A DNA stretch of 64,000 nucleotides from Candidatus Proelusimicrobium tauri (GCA_002311025.1 DBYY01000009.1:62001-126000), one strand, 5' to 3'. Positions 9,701 through 18,794 are shown, numbered from the stretch's first letter. The notes: generated from the letters alone by a model not told the origin. Translations and numbers: made by a program.

Positions 9701-9735
9701 AAAAAAACCTGTGCGCAAACGAATTTGCACACAGG
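9701..9735 (-). terminator. Rho-independent terminator of the cold-shock gene
   Basis: On the minus strand CCTGTGTGCAAA and TTTGCGCACAGG form a 12-base-pair stem with a TTCG tetraloop, followed by seven T. It sits 20 bases after the cold-shock gene stop. Confidence 0.92.
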
Positions 9736-9754
9736 TTAATAGCATAAAAAGGTT

Positions 9755-9958
9755 TTATTTCTTGGTGACCTTTACTGCTTTAAGACCTTTTTCGGTTTCA
9801 ACAACTTCGTAACTTACTTCTTGACCTTCTGCTAAGGTTTTAAAGCCGTCGCCTTGAATGTCTTGATAGTGAACGAAAAGCTCTTTAGAGCCATCTTCGG
9901 GTGCGATAAAACCGAACCCTTTTTGATCATTAAACCATTTCACTTTTCCGTTTGCCAT
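9755..9958 (-). CDS. Cold-shock domain protein (CspA family)
   Basis: 67 residues, a single cold-shock domain. RNP1 (KGFGFIAPEDG) and RNP2 (ELFVHYQDI) are intact, as is the leading KVKWFNDQ. The protein is a single-stranded nucleic-acid binding OB fold that acts as an RNA chaperone. The gene stands alone between a perfect promoter and a strong terminator. Its leader of about 70 bases carries two hairpins, as often seen for csp mRNAs whose translation responds to temperature. A Shine-Dalgarno (GGAAG) precedes the ATG. Confidence 0.97.
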   Translation of the reverse strand: MANGKVKWFNDQKGFGFIAPEDGSKELFVHYQDIQGDGFKTLAEGQEVSYEVVETEKGLKAVKVTKK

Positions 9959-9988
9959 GATTATTTCTACTTCCTTTTATTAACTTAA

Positions 9989-10028
9989 GTCTTATTAAAA
10001 GACATTTAGGAACTTTTTTGTTCCTAAA
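9989..10028 (-). promoter_or_regulatory. Two hairpins in the 5' leader of the cold-shock mRNA
   Basis: Immediately after the predicted transcription start, TTTAGGAAC and GTTCCTAAA form a 9-base-pair stem around AAAAAA (10005-10028). A second stem GTCTT/AAGAC follows (9989-10003). There is no run of T, so these are leader structures and not terminators. I infer a role in mRNA stability or temperature response. Confidence 0.6.
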
Positions 10029-10031
10029 TAA

Positions 10032-10059
10032 ATTATATCATAAATTAAAGTCTTGTCAA
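10032..10059 (-). promoter_or_regulatory. Sigma70-type promoter of the cold-shock gene
   Basis: Perfect TTGACA (10054-10059) and TATAAT (10032-10037) on the minus strand, 16 bases apart. A plus-strand TATAAT at 10064-10069 directly abuts it and would serve the divergent formimidoyltransferase gene. Confidence 0.85.
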
Positions 10060-10063
10060 ATGA

Positions 10064-10069
10064 TATAAT
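10064..10069 (+). promoter_or_regulatory. -10 box of the formimidoyltransferase gene
   Basis: Plus-strand TATAAT, 21 bases before ATG 10091, gives a short leader containing CAAGG. The -35 region is poor and overlaps the -35 of the divergent cold-shock promoter. Confidence 0.5.
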
Positions 10070-10090
10070 TAAATGCAAGGATATTTTTTT

Positions 10091-11002
10091 ATGACTTTAA
10101 TTGAGTGCGTGCCTAATTTCTCCGAAGGCAGAGATTTAAATAAAGTAAATATGTTTGCCGATTACATAACTAAAAAAGCAAACATTATTTTACTTGGCAA
10201 AGAAAGCGGCGCCGATGTAAACAGAAGTGTTTTTACTTTTGTCGGAAATAAAGAAGAAATTTTAAAAGCAGCAAAAGCCTCTTGCGAAATTGCCGCAAAC
10301 TTAATTGATATGTCCGCACAAAAAGGCAAACATTTTAGACTTGGCGCTTTGGATGTTTGTCCGTTTATTCCGATGAAAAACGCAACTATAAAAGATTGCG
10401 TAGAACTTGCAAAAGAGTGTGCAAAATTTGCCGGTGCGCTCGGCATTCCTTCTTATTTATACGGCGAGGCGGCAACTTCCGAAGAAAGGAAAAGTCTATC
10501 TTTTATCCGCAAATATCAGTATGAAAATTTACCTAAAAAATTAAAAACTTTACCACCTGATTTTGGCCCTTACGATTTTAATAATCAAGTAAAAAAAACC
10601 GGCGCTTTTTGTTTCGGCGCGCGCGATTTCTTAATTGCTTATAATATCAATTTAAAAACAAAAGATTTACAAATCGCAAAACAAATTGCCAAGACTTTGC
10701 GCGCAAAAATACCTTATATAAAAACTACCGCTTGGTTTATAAAAGAATATGATTTGTGCCAAGTTTCAATTAATATAGAAAATTACAAAAAATCCCCCGT
10801 TTTATTTGTTTTTAACGAATGTAAACAAATCGCAAAACTTTTTGATACCGAGGCTTTTTCAAGTGAACTTATAGGTTTTGCACCGCAAGATGCCCTTTGC
10901 CAAAGCACCAAAGATTTAGATAAAATAATTAAAGAACTCGGGCTCAATTATCTTGCGCCTTTTAAAAAAGAAGAGCATATATTACCTACGGAGTTATTAT
11001 GA
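10091..11002 (+). CDS. ftcD: Glutamate formimidoyltransferase
   Basis: 303 residues, matching the formiminotransferase domain (N- plus C-subdomain) without the cyclodeaminase found in the mammalian enzyme. The family signature TLIECVPNFSEGRD opens the protein. It would move the formimino group between formiminoglutamate and tetrahydrofolate in histidine breakdown; stand-alone forms may also feed 5-formyl-THF metabolism. I place the start at MTLIEC (10091) with AAGG upstream; an in-frame ATG at 10073 is only 3 bases from the -10 box and cannot be used from that promoter. The stop overlaps the next start as ATGA. No other histidine-degradation gene is in the window. Confidence 0.88.
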   Translation: MTLIECVPNFSEGRDLNKVNMFADYITKKANIILLGKESGADVNRSVFTFVGNKEEILKAAKASCEIAANLIDMSAQKGKHFRLGALDVCPFIPMKNATIKDCVELAKECAKFAGALGIPSYLYGEAATSEERKSLSFIRKYQYENLPKKLKTLPPDFGPYDFNNQVKKTGAFCFGARDFLIAYNINLKTKDLQIAKQIAKTLRAKIPYIKTTAWFIKEYDLCQVSINIENYKKSPVLFVFNECKQIAKLFDTEAFSSELIGFAPQDALCQSTKDLDKIIKELGLNYLAPFKKEEHILPTELL

Positions 11003-12159
11003 AAATACCACAAAATATTTTACCTTCAAAAACTTTTACTTGCGGGCCGAGTCAGGCCTTAAAAAGCGTGGAAAATACCCCGCTTGTAAAAACTTTTTTT
11101 GAAAGGAGTCACCGCAGTCCGAGTATCGCACAAGAAGGTTTATACCGTCAGACAACTTTAAACATAAAAAAACTTTTTAACTTGAGTGATGATTACACAA
11201 TTTTATTTTTCCCCGGTGGCGCAACCGCCGCTATGGACGCTGTTGTTTGGACTTTAACAAACAAAAGTATCAGTGGACTTGTGTTTGGTTCTTTTTCAAA
11301 ACGTTGGATAAAAGATACTAATTTTTTAGAAGACATTAAAAAAACTTTTATTCATTTTGATTATAAAAAAGAAAATTATAAAGAACTTGATTTTAAATCT
11401 TCTTTGATTTTACTCACTTTAAATGAAACTTCACACGGAATACGCCTGAGCGAAAAAATGTTAAAAGATATTTACGCAAGAAAAAGCAAAAACACTTTAG
11501 TAGCGTGGGACGCAACTTCTTGGGCGGGTATGAACCAAGTTAAACCTTATTTTGATATTATGCTTTTCAGCACGCAAAAGGCATTCGGTGCGGGCGGCGG
11601 AACTTGCGTTTTGATTATGAATAAGAAAGCCATAAAGCGCGCAGAAGAAATGCAAAAAATTAAAAAAATTCCTTTCTTTTTAAACTTGAATAATGCTCTT
11701 CGTTTTGCGCCTTTATATCAAACTCTGAACACTCCTTCAACAATAAATATCTGGATGTTAAATGAAGGAGTAAAATATATGCTTAAACACGGCGGGCTAA
11801 AAGAAATGGAAAAACTAACCCGCTCGCACGCAAAAGTTTTGCTTGATTATGCCAAAAAATCTAATTGGCTAAAACCTATGATAGAAGACCCTGCTTATCG
11901 TTCGCCGGAAACTTTAACTTTAAAAATTACTGACGATAAAATAAAAGATACACTTGTAAATAAAGCACTCGCGCAAACAAAAAAAATTAATCTTGCCGAC
12001 GGCATAAAAAAGTTTTCAAGCATAGAAGAAAACTCTTTAAGAATAGCGTGCTTTCCGTTTATTGATACAAAAGGCACAAAAGAATTTGTTAAACTTACAA
12101 AAACTTTAGATTTTATCGCAAAACATTTAGATAAAAATTTAAAAAATAAAGCCTTTTAA
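10999..12159 (+). CDS. serC: SerC-like phosphoserine aminotransferase (class V PLP enzyme)
   Basis: 386 residues. FTCGPSQAL near the N-terminus, the SHRSPS motif, the glycine-rich PLP phosphate site (FFPGGATAAMDA) and the Schiff-base lysine in FSTQKAFGAGGG fit phosphoserine aminotransferase. It would make 3-phosphoserine from phosphohydroxypyruvate with glutamate as donor. The sequence resembles the shorter archaeal/cyanobacterial type more than E. coli SerC, so a related aminotransferase role is possible. It is translationally coupled (ATGA) to ftcD. Its 3' end overlaps the convergent rsmA gene by 21 bases. Confidence 0.78.
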   Translation: MKIPQNILPSKTFTCGPSQALKSVENTPLVKTFFERSHRSPSIAQEGLYRQTTLNIKKLFNLSDDYTILFFPGGATAAMDAVVWTLTNKSISGLVFGSFSKRWIKDTNFLEDIKKTFIHFDYKKENYKELDFKSSLILLTLNETSHGIRLSEKMLKDIYARKSKNTLVAWDATSWAGMNQVKPYFDIMLFSTQKAFGAGGGTCVLIMNKKAIKRAEEMQKIKKIPFFLNLNNALRFAPLYQTLNTPSTINIWMLNEGVKYMLKHGGLKEMEKLTRSHAKVLLDYAKKSNWLKPMIEDPAYRSPETLTLKITDDKIKDTLVNKALAQTKKINLADGIKKFSSIEENSLRIACFPFIDTKGTKEFVKLTKTLDFIAKHLDKNLKNKAF

Positions 12160-12927
12160 ATTTAAGGCAAGATCGGCGTAGTGGCGCGCGTCAAGTTCTT
12201 CTGCGCGGGCGGAAACTTTCACCCCGCTTTTACCTAGAATTTTTATTAAATCATCTTTATTTTTTTTGTAGGACTCGCAGAGTGCATTTAAGATGGTTTT
12301 TCTTCGGTAAATAAAGGCACATTTCACTAACTCATCAAAATTTTTCTTATGCTCTGGGCTTACAAAAAAAGTTTTTTCTTTCGGTTTGATTAAGACAACT
12401 TCGCTATCCACTTTAGGCGGAGGATTAAAACTACCCGGACTGACGCGACACACACTTTGAACCGTTGCACGCGCCTGAACCATAATAGATAAAGGACCAT
12501 ATAATTTTGTTTCCGGCTGGGCGAAAAACTTGCGTGCCTGTTCACGCTGAAACATAAAAACCGCGCAGGCAAAACCTTTTAAATCTAAGACTTTAAGTAA
12601 AATTTGCGCCGCATCAATATAAGGTAAATTGCTGATAAAAGTTTTATCTCCTGTCGGCAAATCACTTTCGCTTAAGGTTAAAAAATCTTTTTCAATTAAT
12701 TTATAAGTTGCCCAAGAAGGAAGATTCTGTTTTAAAAACTCGCTCATTTTAGGGTCAATTTCAACAAGGGTTAAATCATTGAGTCCTTTATTTAAAAGGT
12801 CAAAAGTCAGCGCACCTTTACCGGGACCGATTTCAATTAAAGAACCTATTTGATTATCAATAAGGGCGCCCGTAATTTTATCAATAACACCCTGATTAAC
12901 CAAAAAATGCTGACCGTATTTTTGCAT
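12139..12927 (-). CDS. rsmA: 16S rRNA (adenine1518-N6/adenine1519-N6)-dimethyltransferase
   Basis: 262 residues, usual length for KsgA/RsmA. Motifs: KYGQHFLVNQGVID at the N-terminus, the SAM-binding IEIGPGKGALTFDLL, and the N6-adenine methylase motif NLPY (FISNLPYID). It dimethylates two adenosines in helix 45 of 16S rRNA, a late ribosome maturation step. It lies 5 bases after the TPR gene and has no promoter of its own that I can see, so it is probably transcribed with it. Its last 21 bases are antisense to the end of serC. Confidence 0.95.
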   Translation of the reverse strand: MQKYGQHFLVNQGVIDKITGALIDNQIGSLIEIGPGKGALTFDLLNKGLNDLTLVEIDPKMSEFLKQNLPSWATYKLIEKDFLTLSESDLPTGDKTFISNLPYIDAAQILLKVLDLKGFACAVFMFQREQARKFFAQPETKLYGPLSIMVQARATVQSVCRVSPGSFNPPPKVDSEVVLIKPKEKTFFVSPEHKKNFDELVKCAFIYRRKTILNALCESYKKNKDDLIKILGKSGVKVSARAEELDARHYADLALNLKGFIF

Positions 12928-12932
12928 AAAAA

Positions 12933-14699
12933 TTATTCCTCCGCATTTAAAATTTCAATATTATTTTGAGCGATTTTATTATTCGGATTTATCTTTAAAA
13001 CCTCGTTATAAATTTGTTTGGCTTCTTCTTCCTCGCCGAGAACTATAAAAGAAGTTCCCATCCCAAGAAGGCAAATTTCTTTTAATTCATTATTCTCTTT
13101 TACCAAACTGTTTGCCTTTTTAAAATTATCAAAGGCCTGCGCACCCTGCCCAAGTGTTAAATACATAAAACCCGATAAAATATAATTTTGTAAAGTTGGT
13201 TCTTTTAAAGTATTTTGTTCAATTTCGTTTTGGACTTCTTCCACATATTTAAGCCAACTTTTACCCACAACCCAAAGGCCCATATCATTGCCCACATTAT
13301 AAGGGTTATAAGTTGCTTTTGCACCGATAGAGTTTTGCGCCTGTCCGTAAGCGGTATTTTGCGTGCTTAAACTTGGCGCATCTTTTTTTAAGCCTGAAGC
13401 CTGCACAAACATTTTGACATCATTTTCTTTTGAACCCTCTTTTAAGACATTATTTAATCCCTCAAAAAGTTTATCCAGTTGTTCTTTTCTGCCTTCCTGA
13501 GTAGCGGGAGCAAGGGTAAAAGAACGGCTGAAAGTGTTAGAAAGATTTTGCTCAAACTTTTTATCAAAGAGGGACGTCGGCTGAGGGGTTTCCGTATTAG
13601 TTTTTTCCACAAGCGGGTTAAAGTTTTTAGGAGTAATTTCTGTTTGAACTTGGACATTTATTTCTTCTTCTGAGGAAATTTTTGATAAGCGCTTTTTAAA
13701 TTGCGCCAGTTGATTATCTAAAGTATTTTGCTCGTTATCATCTTGCGTATTGTTTTGCGCGCTACCTTGCGCACTTTTACCGCCGTAAGAAATGGACAAG
13801 GCAAGACCTTCGTTTGAAACAGGCGCAATTAAAAAAGCGCGCTGAATCATATCTAAAGTGTCCTCAAATTTATCTTGTTTTAAGAGCAAATTAACCAAGC
13901 GCAAACGGGCAATACTATCGCCGGGTTTTAGAGATAGAGACTTATTATAATAACCTTTTGCGCGGGCATTTTCGCCTAGTTTTTCTGAAAGAACGGCTAA
14001 TGCCAAAATGGCTTCTTCGTAATAGGGATAGAGTTTTAAAGATTTTCTAAAAGATTCTTTTGCAAGTTCATCGCGGCCTAAAAACTCATAAAGCGAACCT
14101 AACTGATAAAGATACAAAGGATGTCTTGGTTCAAGTTCAACCGCACGGCGAAAGTGAAACAAAGAATTTTCATAATCATTTAAAGCACCGTAAGTTGAAC
14201 CGAGATTCATATTAACATCGGCGCGGTTAGGTTCTTTTTTATAAGCAATTTGGAAATGCTCCAAAGCCGGTTTAACTTCGCCTTTCCAAGCATAAGCAAT
14301 ACCTAAAAGTTGATGTGCTTGGGCATTTTCGGGATCTAAATCAAGGGCGGCTCTATATTCTGCCATTGCCTCTTCTAGTTTGCCTTGCCAATAAAGTGAA
14401 ATACCTAAAAAGATATGAGGATAGGGCTTTGTAGGGTCTTTTATTGTTGCTTTAGCGAATGTCATTTCGGCGGTTTTATAATCGTGTCTGGCTAGGTCAT
14501 AAAAACCCTGTTTTAAATTGAGGGAAGATTGCTCTTTCATAAGAGTTTCCCAATAGGTTGGGTAGTAATTATTCTCAAGATTGGCCTTTTGGGCATTTAT
14601 GCCAAGCCCACTGCCACCAAGAAATTTCGGCAAAGCGGCTGATGTTAAAAGCGAGCAATTTAATAAAATTAAAGAAAGTAAAAAAACATATTTCCTCAT
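12933..14699 (-). CDS. Secreted TPR-repeat protein
   Basis: 588 residues. A signal peptide (about 1-21, with a Cys at position 15) leads into at least seven TPR units (about 60-300; for example AMAEYRAALDLDPENAQAHQ), a low-complexity Asn/Gln/Thr-rich middle (about 310-490), and two more TPR units at the C-terminus (about 500-588). It probably acts as a periplasmic or outer-membrane scaffold. It lies just downstream of the five-gene envelope cluster but is separated from it by a strong terminator, and has its own TATAAT 6 bases before the ATG. A link to the cluster is therefore possible but not shown. Confidence 0.75.
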   Translation of the reverse strand: MRKYVFLLSLILLNCSLLTSAALPKFLGGSGLGINAQKANLENNYYPTYWETLMKEQSSLNLKQGFYDLARHDYKTAEMTFAKATIKDPTKPYPHIFLGISLYWQGKLEEAMAEYRAALDLDPENAQAHQLLGIAYAWKGEVKPALEHFQIAYKKEPNRADVNMNLGSTYGALNDYENSLFHFRRAVELEPRHPLYLYQLGSLYEFLGRDELAKESFRKSLKLYPYYEEAILALAVLSEKLGENARAKGYYNKSLSLKPGDSIARLRLVNLLLKQDKFEDTLDMIQRAFLIAPVSNEGLALSISYGGKSAQGSAQNNTQDDNEQNTLDNQLAQFKKRLSKISSEEEINVQVQTEITPKNFNPLVEKTNTETPQPTSLFDKKFEQNLSNTFSRSFTLAPATQEGRKEQLDKLFEGLNNVLKEGSKENDVKMFVQASGLKKDAPSLSTQNTAYGQAQNSIGAKATYNPYNVGNDMGLWVVGKSWLKYVEEVQNEIEQNTLKEPTLQNYILSGFMYLTLGQGAQAFDNFKKANSLVKENNELKEICLLGMGTSFIVLGEEEEAKQIYNEVLKINPNNKIAQNNIEILNAEE

Positions 14700-14705
14700 A
14701 TATAA

Positions 14706-14711
14706 ATTATA
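14706..14711 (-). promoter_or_regulatory. -10 box predicting a leaderless transcript of the TPR gene
   Basis: TATAAT on the minus strand, 6 bases before ATG 14699, with no Shine-Dalgarno in between. It lies just after the terminator of the upstream gene cluster. Confidence 0.5.
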
Positions 14712-14733
14712 TTAAATATGCTAGTTTTAAGAC

Positions 14734-14767
14734 AAAAAACACCCCGTTCTTTTTTAGAACGGGGTGT
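14734..14767 (-). terminator. Rho-independent terminator of the five-gene envelope cluster
   Basis: On the minus strand ACACCCCGTTC pairs with GAACGGGGTGT (11 base pairs), followed by TTTTTT. It starts 13 bases after the stop codon of the 1337-residue protein gene and closes the operon. Confidence 0.92.
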
Positions 14768-14780
14768 CTGTTTTATATTT

Positions 14781-17700
14781 CTAATCACTATCAACTATTT
14801 CTTGATTAGGATAGATAATTGCACTTCTGTCGTCTTCACCTTGTCTAATATTTATCTTTGCTTCTTCTTTTGTTTCTCTAGAACTCTGTTTACCTGTTAC
14901 AGATTCACTGATACCAAGACCTCTAAGTGTAATCTTAATTGTAGGCTTGGAACTATCATAAGAAATAGACATTAAGGTATTTCTCTTTATAGGCCAGTGA
15001 TTTTCACAATCTGTATATTTAGGCAAACCATTGGTTCCGGGTTTTGGATATACGCCTGTGCCGAACTTAGATTTATCAGTCTCATCTATAAGTTCAACAT
15101 TATATACGCCATTCAACAACGGAGCCATTTGATTGTATAAGTAAATCGCTCTATCGTATGCGAGCAATTCATTACAATTGCCTTCAGGGCAATTAGCCAC
15201 ACGGCCTGAAGCGTGGCCTTCAATTATAAAGGTATTTACACCTTGTGCAACAGCGTTATCAATAACAGCCTCTTTAAACTCGTTGAAGTCATAATTACTA
15301 TCGATGTAATACTTTTCATAGCAACCATTTGCAAAGTTAATAGTCCTAGAGGCAAGCGGTCCTACTTTCTTAGGTTCCGGATCAGGTGCTACTGGAGATT
15401 CTGGACCGCTGCAATACGGGCAGAGATTTTCATCACCCGGTTTAACAGGGGATATCTTATTGACATCTTCCGTTAAGACAGGCTCAATAGGTGTTTTCGG
15501 GCTGCCTGCTTCCGTCGCATAGATACCTAAACCTAAAGCAGCGGCTTTCTTGGCGCAGATAGTCGTGCAAGGGAACTCCGTTCTGCCGCTAATAGGTGTT
15601 ATGCTGGTGCGAACATGATAGGTATTTCCGTCATTACCTACAAAGGAAGTGCAAGGATAGACATCATTACCCATATAGCATTTGCCTGAACAGAAAGGAC
15701 AGACTTCACTAGGTACTGGAATACCTTTTGCTTTAACTCTGTCTTCCGTAGTAAGAGGTGTTTCGTCAAGCGGGATATTAGAGTCTTTACCTGTCGTCTG
15801 CAAGATACCTAAGGCCTTTGCTTTATCTAAGCAGATAGGTGTGCAAGGAACAGTTGCCTTAGCACCTGGGATATCTTGGTTAGTTACACGGAAGTAGTAT
15901 TCTTGTCCGTTTTCAACAACTTTAACGCTCTTGTATACTTTACCTTCCAACTCACAGTATCCGTCACCTTCGGCTTCTTGACAATCTTTACAACCGGTAA
16001 GGTCAATTTCCATGCCGGTAACATCTTTACAGTCTCTTCCCGGTTTTCTGGCAAGTCTATATGTTTCATCTTTACACTTGCATAGAGGTTGACATTCAAC
16101 CACTTTGTCAAGGTTTACATTTTCTAACTCATCTGCGGAAATGGGGGTATTATTCTTTTTTACATAATTGCCATCAAAGATAGTGGCTTGATAATACTTA
16201 CGGAGACTCTTGTTATCCGGATCATTTTCATCCGCAACATAGCAATAATTTTCTTGTTCCATTTCCGGATTTTTACCGCCCGGACAAACAGTACCACCCG
16301 CGCAACCCCATCTGTAATTACAAATTGCAGATAACTTTCTAGGAGTAGGGAAGAGTAAGTTTGCTTGGGGTTCTTTAACAACAGTTCCTTCCGTTACGCC
16401 TTCGGTTGTCATATCGTCAGTGGTAACCCAAATTACTTTACCAAAGCCGGGTTCTGCTTTAACTTTTTCGTCGCGCACAGTGTTATCATTTTTAAGGGTA
16501 CTGCTTGTGCCCACTTGAACTTCGCCTATAAAGGTTTGGGTACCGTCAGCATTGTTAGAAACTAAATGAGGATAATTCTTATAGTCAATTTTTCTAACAA
16601 CTCTATAACCTGTTCTTTCAGATAGGGTTGATTTTTCATTATCGAAATAACTGGGCGCCTTATCATCACTATAGGCATTACCTTGAACATATTCCAAGAC
16701 AAAAGCAATTGTGCGTTTGCCGGGGTTCTGAATTGTTGTAGCAAAAACGTGATTGCTGGGCACAGTATCAATATACACGTCATTGTATTGACAATCAGCA
16801 AAACTCTTTATTTTTTCTTGGTAAGCATTGGGTCTTGAGCCATCGCCTTGGTAATCATTTACGATGCTATCATTATCATTAATCTTTACAGGTCTAAAAG
16901 TTGAGTCCTTAAATGCAATATCTTTACAAATATCTAGGACATTTGCATCTTTCCAACCTTTAGGTCTTAAGATTTTTTGAAGTTCCTTTTCACTCAAACA
17001 ACCTTGCATTGCCTTTTTGGCAACATTAAAGGCCTTATCATAGTCGCCGGATTCCCATTGTGTATCATCTTCGCTATAATAATTGCCCTGCTTATCTTTG
17101 AATTGATCAAGATTATCTCTTCCTTGAGTAAAAGTAGGGTCTTCATTACCTTCGGGATAATGGATAGTTGCGTTGGTTTTGGCTTTGTAAACAACAATTT
17201 TGTTAACACTGCTCCTGTTTACGCCTTCTATAGTATAGACACCGGGTTTTTCGGCCTTACTCAAGAGTAAAACACTATCGTCTTTACAGCCTTCTTTTTT
17301 ACCCATTACATAGAAACCGACGGATTTCATCTTAGGTTTACCGTTTCTTGTTCTGCTGATATCAATATACATAGGGTCATAGTTGGTTCCTACGCAATCA
17401 ACCTCTTTTTTCATTTGAACCATATTCTTTAATTCGCTGAGTTTTAAACCTAAGCAACGTAAGCGGACATCCAAAGCACTTTGGCGACCGGAAGAAGTCT
17501 GCACCAATTTACCCTGATAAGTTTTTTCACAGACTTTTCTATAATCTTCATAAAGCCAAGAAGGAACATGTTCTTCTTTACCGCCATCTTTTGATGTTTC
17601 TTTAATCTCAGACCCTGCAACATAATCACTTCTAGAACCTAATTCCTCTACTTTTTTGCCATTTACCCAACATTCATAATCCGAAGAACCTCCCGGTTTA

Positions 17701-18794
17701 CCTAAGAAGTTATTAACACCGAAATCATTAGAACCGGTAACAATACAGGAAGCAAGACCTCTTGTTAAAGCAATTAAACTATCAGAGGCCATTTTTTCCC
17801 AGTTATAATGCCAAAGTTCCCATCTCCTTTGGGAGCGGTCTTTCATCATATCCCACCACCAAGGTTTTTGGTTGGTGTGGCTCCAGTTATTGCTAGGGCC
17901 GCCACCGGCACCCGGTCTGCCGGGTTCGCCTTTGGCTTCGGCACTTTTGGTATCGCCTAAAGGTTTGCCGTCAAGATCGGCAAGTTGGGCGTCAAACAAG
18001 GCTTGTTTTGCGCCGGGTCTGTTCATTGCACCGATAGAGCGTGCCGCTTCTGCATAAAGAGCATCACTGCCGGTTAAATCGCGCCCTTTGCCCGCTGCGG
18101 TTAAAGGTTGCAAAGCAACCGGTCTGACACCGGGGCCTTGAACTCTGGGAGAGGCATCTTTTGAACGGCTACCGAAAGATAAATTATGGCTAGGTGCGCC
18201 GCCGCCGTTTGCGCCAATCATACCGCTCTTGCTTAAAGTACCAATAGATGTAGGCACACGGTTAATGGAATTACGTACGGATCTCTTTACGGTTTTGCCA
18301 TATCTGGAAGTTGACGGAGAAGAAGAATATTCTTCACTTGCGTAACTTGAACGGGTGGAACCGTATTTATCAGCAGAAGATTCTGCCTCAGAAGCGGAAG
18401 ATTCCGATCCAGAAGCATAGGGGTCAATGGTATCTCTTGAAGAGGAGTCCTTTTCACCGCGTCTGATAATTAAATCAAGAGGATTGCGGAAACTAGATAA
18501 AGCAATTTCCTCTTCGGCTGATTTAGGTTTTGAATTGAAATCTTCTTCATAAGTATCTCCATTGTTCCAAACAACAGTCGGGGTATCAATATCACCCGAT
18601 TCTCTGCTGAGGAAGGGCAACAATAGCAAGGCCAATGCTGCCACGATTATAAAGGGCAAGTCCCTTTGCGCACGCTCAAAGAGGGTGCGTTTTGCTTTTA
18701 CTTCCCCGCCTACACGCGAGGGAATACGTTTAGATAAAGGTAAAGTTTTGCTTTTCTTTAACTTATCACTAAACGTAAAGCTATCTTTTTTCAT
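14781..18794 (-). CDS. Giant membrane-anchored protein, Cys-rich tandem repeats and C-terminal OmpA-like domain (cluster protein 5)
   Basis: 1337 residues, not recognised as a whole. A basic cytoplasmic tail and one transmembrane helix (about 47-62, ending PFLSRESG) precede a Ser-rich linker, shared cluster motif 1 (SIGTLSKSGMIG, about 180-195), shared motif 2 (about 236-268), a large domain of unknown type, then Cys-rich modules. Two modules are clear tandem repeats 92 residues apart (PCTPICLDKAKALGI at 983, PCTTICAKKAAALGL at 1075, each ending CPFCSG/CPYCSG). Residues about 1145-1290 form an OmpA-like domain (TFIIEGHASGRV, then a conserved ELLAYDRAIYLYNQM). An AAAGGAGG site precedes the ATG. 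I infer an envelope-spanning structural protein that may bind peptidoglycan. Confidence 0.75.
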   Translation of the reverse strand: MKKDSFTFSDKLKKSKTLPLSKRIPSRVGGEVKAKRTLFERAQRDLPFIIVAALALLLLPFLSRESGDIDTPTVVWNNGDTYEEDFNSKPKSAEEEIALSSFRNPLDLIIRRGEKDSSSRDTIDPYASGSESSASEAESSADKYGSTRSSYASEEYSSSPSTSRYGKTVKRSVRNSINRVPTSIGTLSKSGMIGANGGGAPSHNLSFGSRSKDASPRVQGPGVRPVALQPLTAAGKGRDLTGSDALYAEAARSIGAMNRPGAKQALFDAQLADLDGKPLGDTKSAEAKGEPGRPGAGGGPSNNWSHTNQKPWWWDMMKDRSQRRWELWHYNWEKMASDSLIALTRGLASCIVTGSNDFGVNNFLGKPGGSSDYECWVNGKKVEELGSRSDYVAGSEIKETSKDGGKEEHVPSWLYEDYRKVCEKTYQGKLVQTSSGRQSALDVRLRCLGLKLSELKNMVQMKKEVDCVGTNYDPMYIDISRTRNGKPKMKSVGFYVMGKKEGCKDDSVLLLSKAEKPGVYTIEGVNRSSVNKIVVYKAKTNATIHYPEGNEDPTFTQGRDNLDQFKDKQGNYYSEDDTQWESGDYDKAFNVAKKAMQGCLSEKELQKILRPKGWKDANVLDICKDIAFKDSTFRPVKINDNDSIVNDYQGDGSRPNAYQEKIKSFADCQYNDVYIDTVPSNHVFATTIQNPGKRTIAFVLEYVQGNAYSDDKAPSYFDNEKSTLSERTGYRVVRKIDYKNYPHLVSNNADGTQTFIGEVQVGTSSTLKNDNTVRDEKVKAEPGFGKVIWVTTDDMTTEGVTEGTVVKEPQANLLFPTPRKLSAICNYRWGCAGGTVCPGGKNPEMEQENYCYVADENDPDNKSLRKYYQATIFDGNYVKKNNTPISADELENVNLDKVVECQPLCKCKDETYRLARKPGRDCKDVTGMEIDLTGCKDCQEAEGDGYCELEGKVYKSVKVVENGQEYYFRVTNQDIPGAKATVPCTPICLDKAKALGILQTTGKDSNIPLDETPLTTEDRVKAKGIPVPSEVCPFCSGKCYMGNDVYPCTSFVGNDGNTYHVRTSITPISGRTEFPCTTICAKKAAALGLGIYATEAGSPKTPIEPVLTEDVNKISPVKPGDENLCPYCSGPESPVAPDPEPKKVGPLASRTINFANGCYEKYYIDSNYDFNEFKEAVIDNAVAQGVNTFIIEGHASGRVANCPEGNCNELLAYDRAIYLYNQMAPLLNGVYNVELIDETDKSKFGTGVYPKPGTNGLPKYTDCENHWPIKRNTLMSISYDSSKPTIKITLRGLGISESVTGKQSSRETKEEAKINIRQGEDDRSAIIYPNQEIVDSD

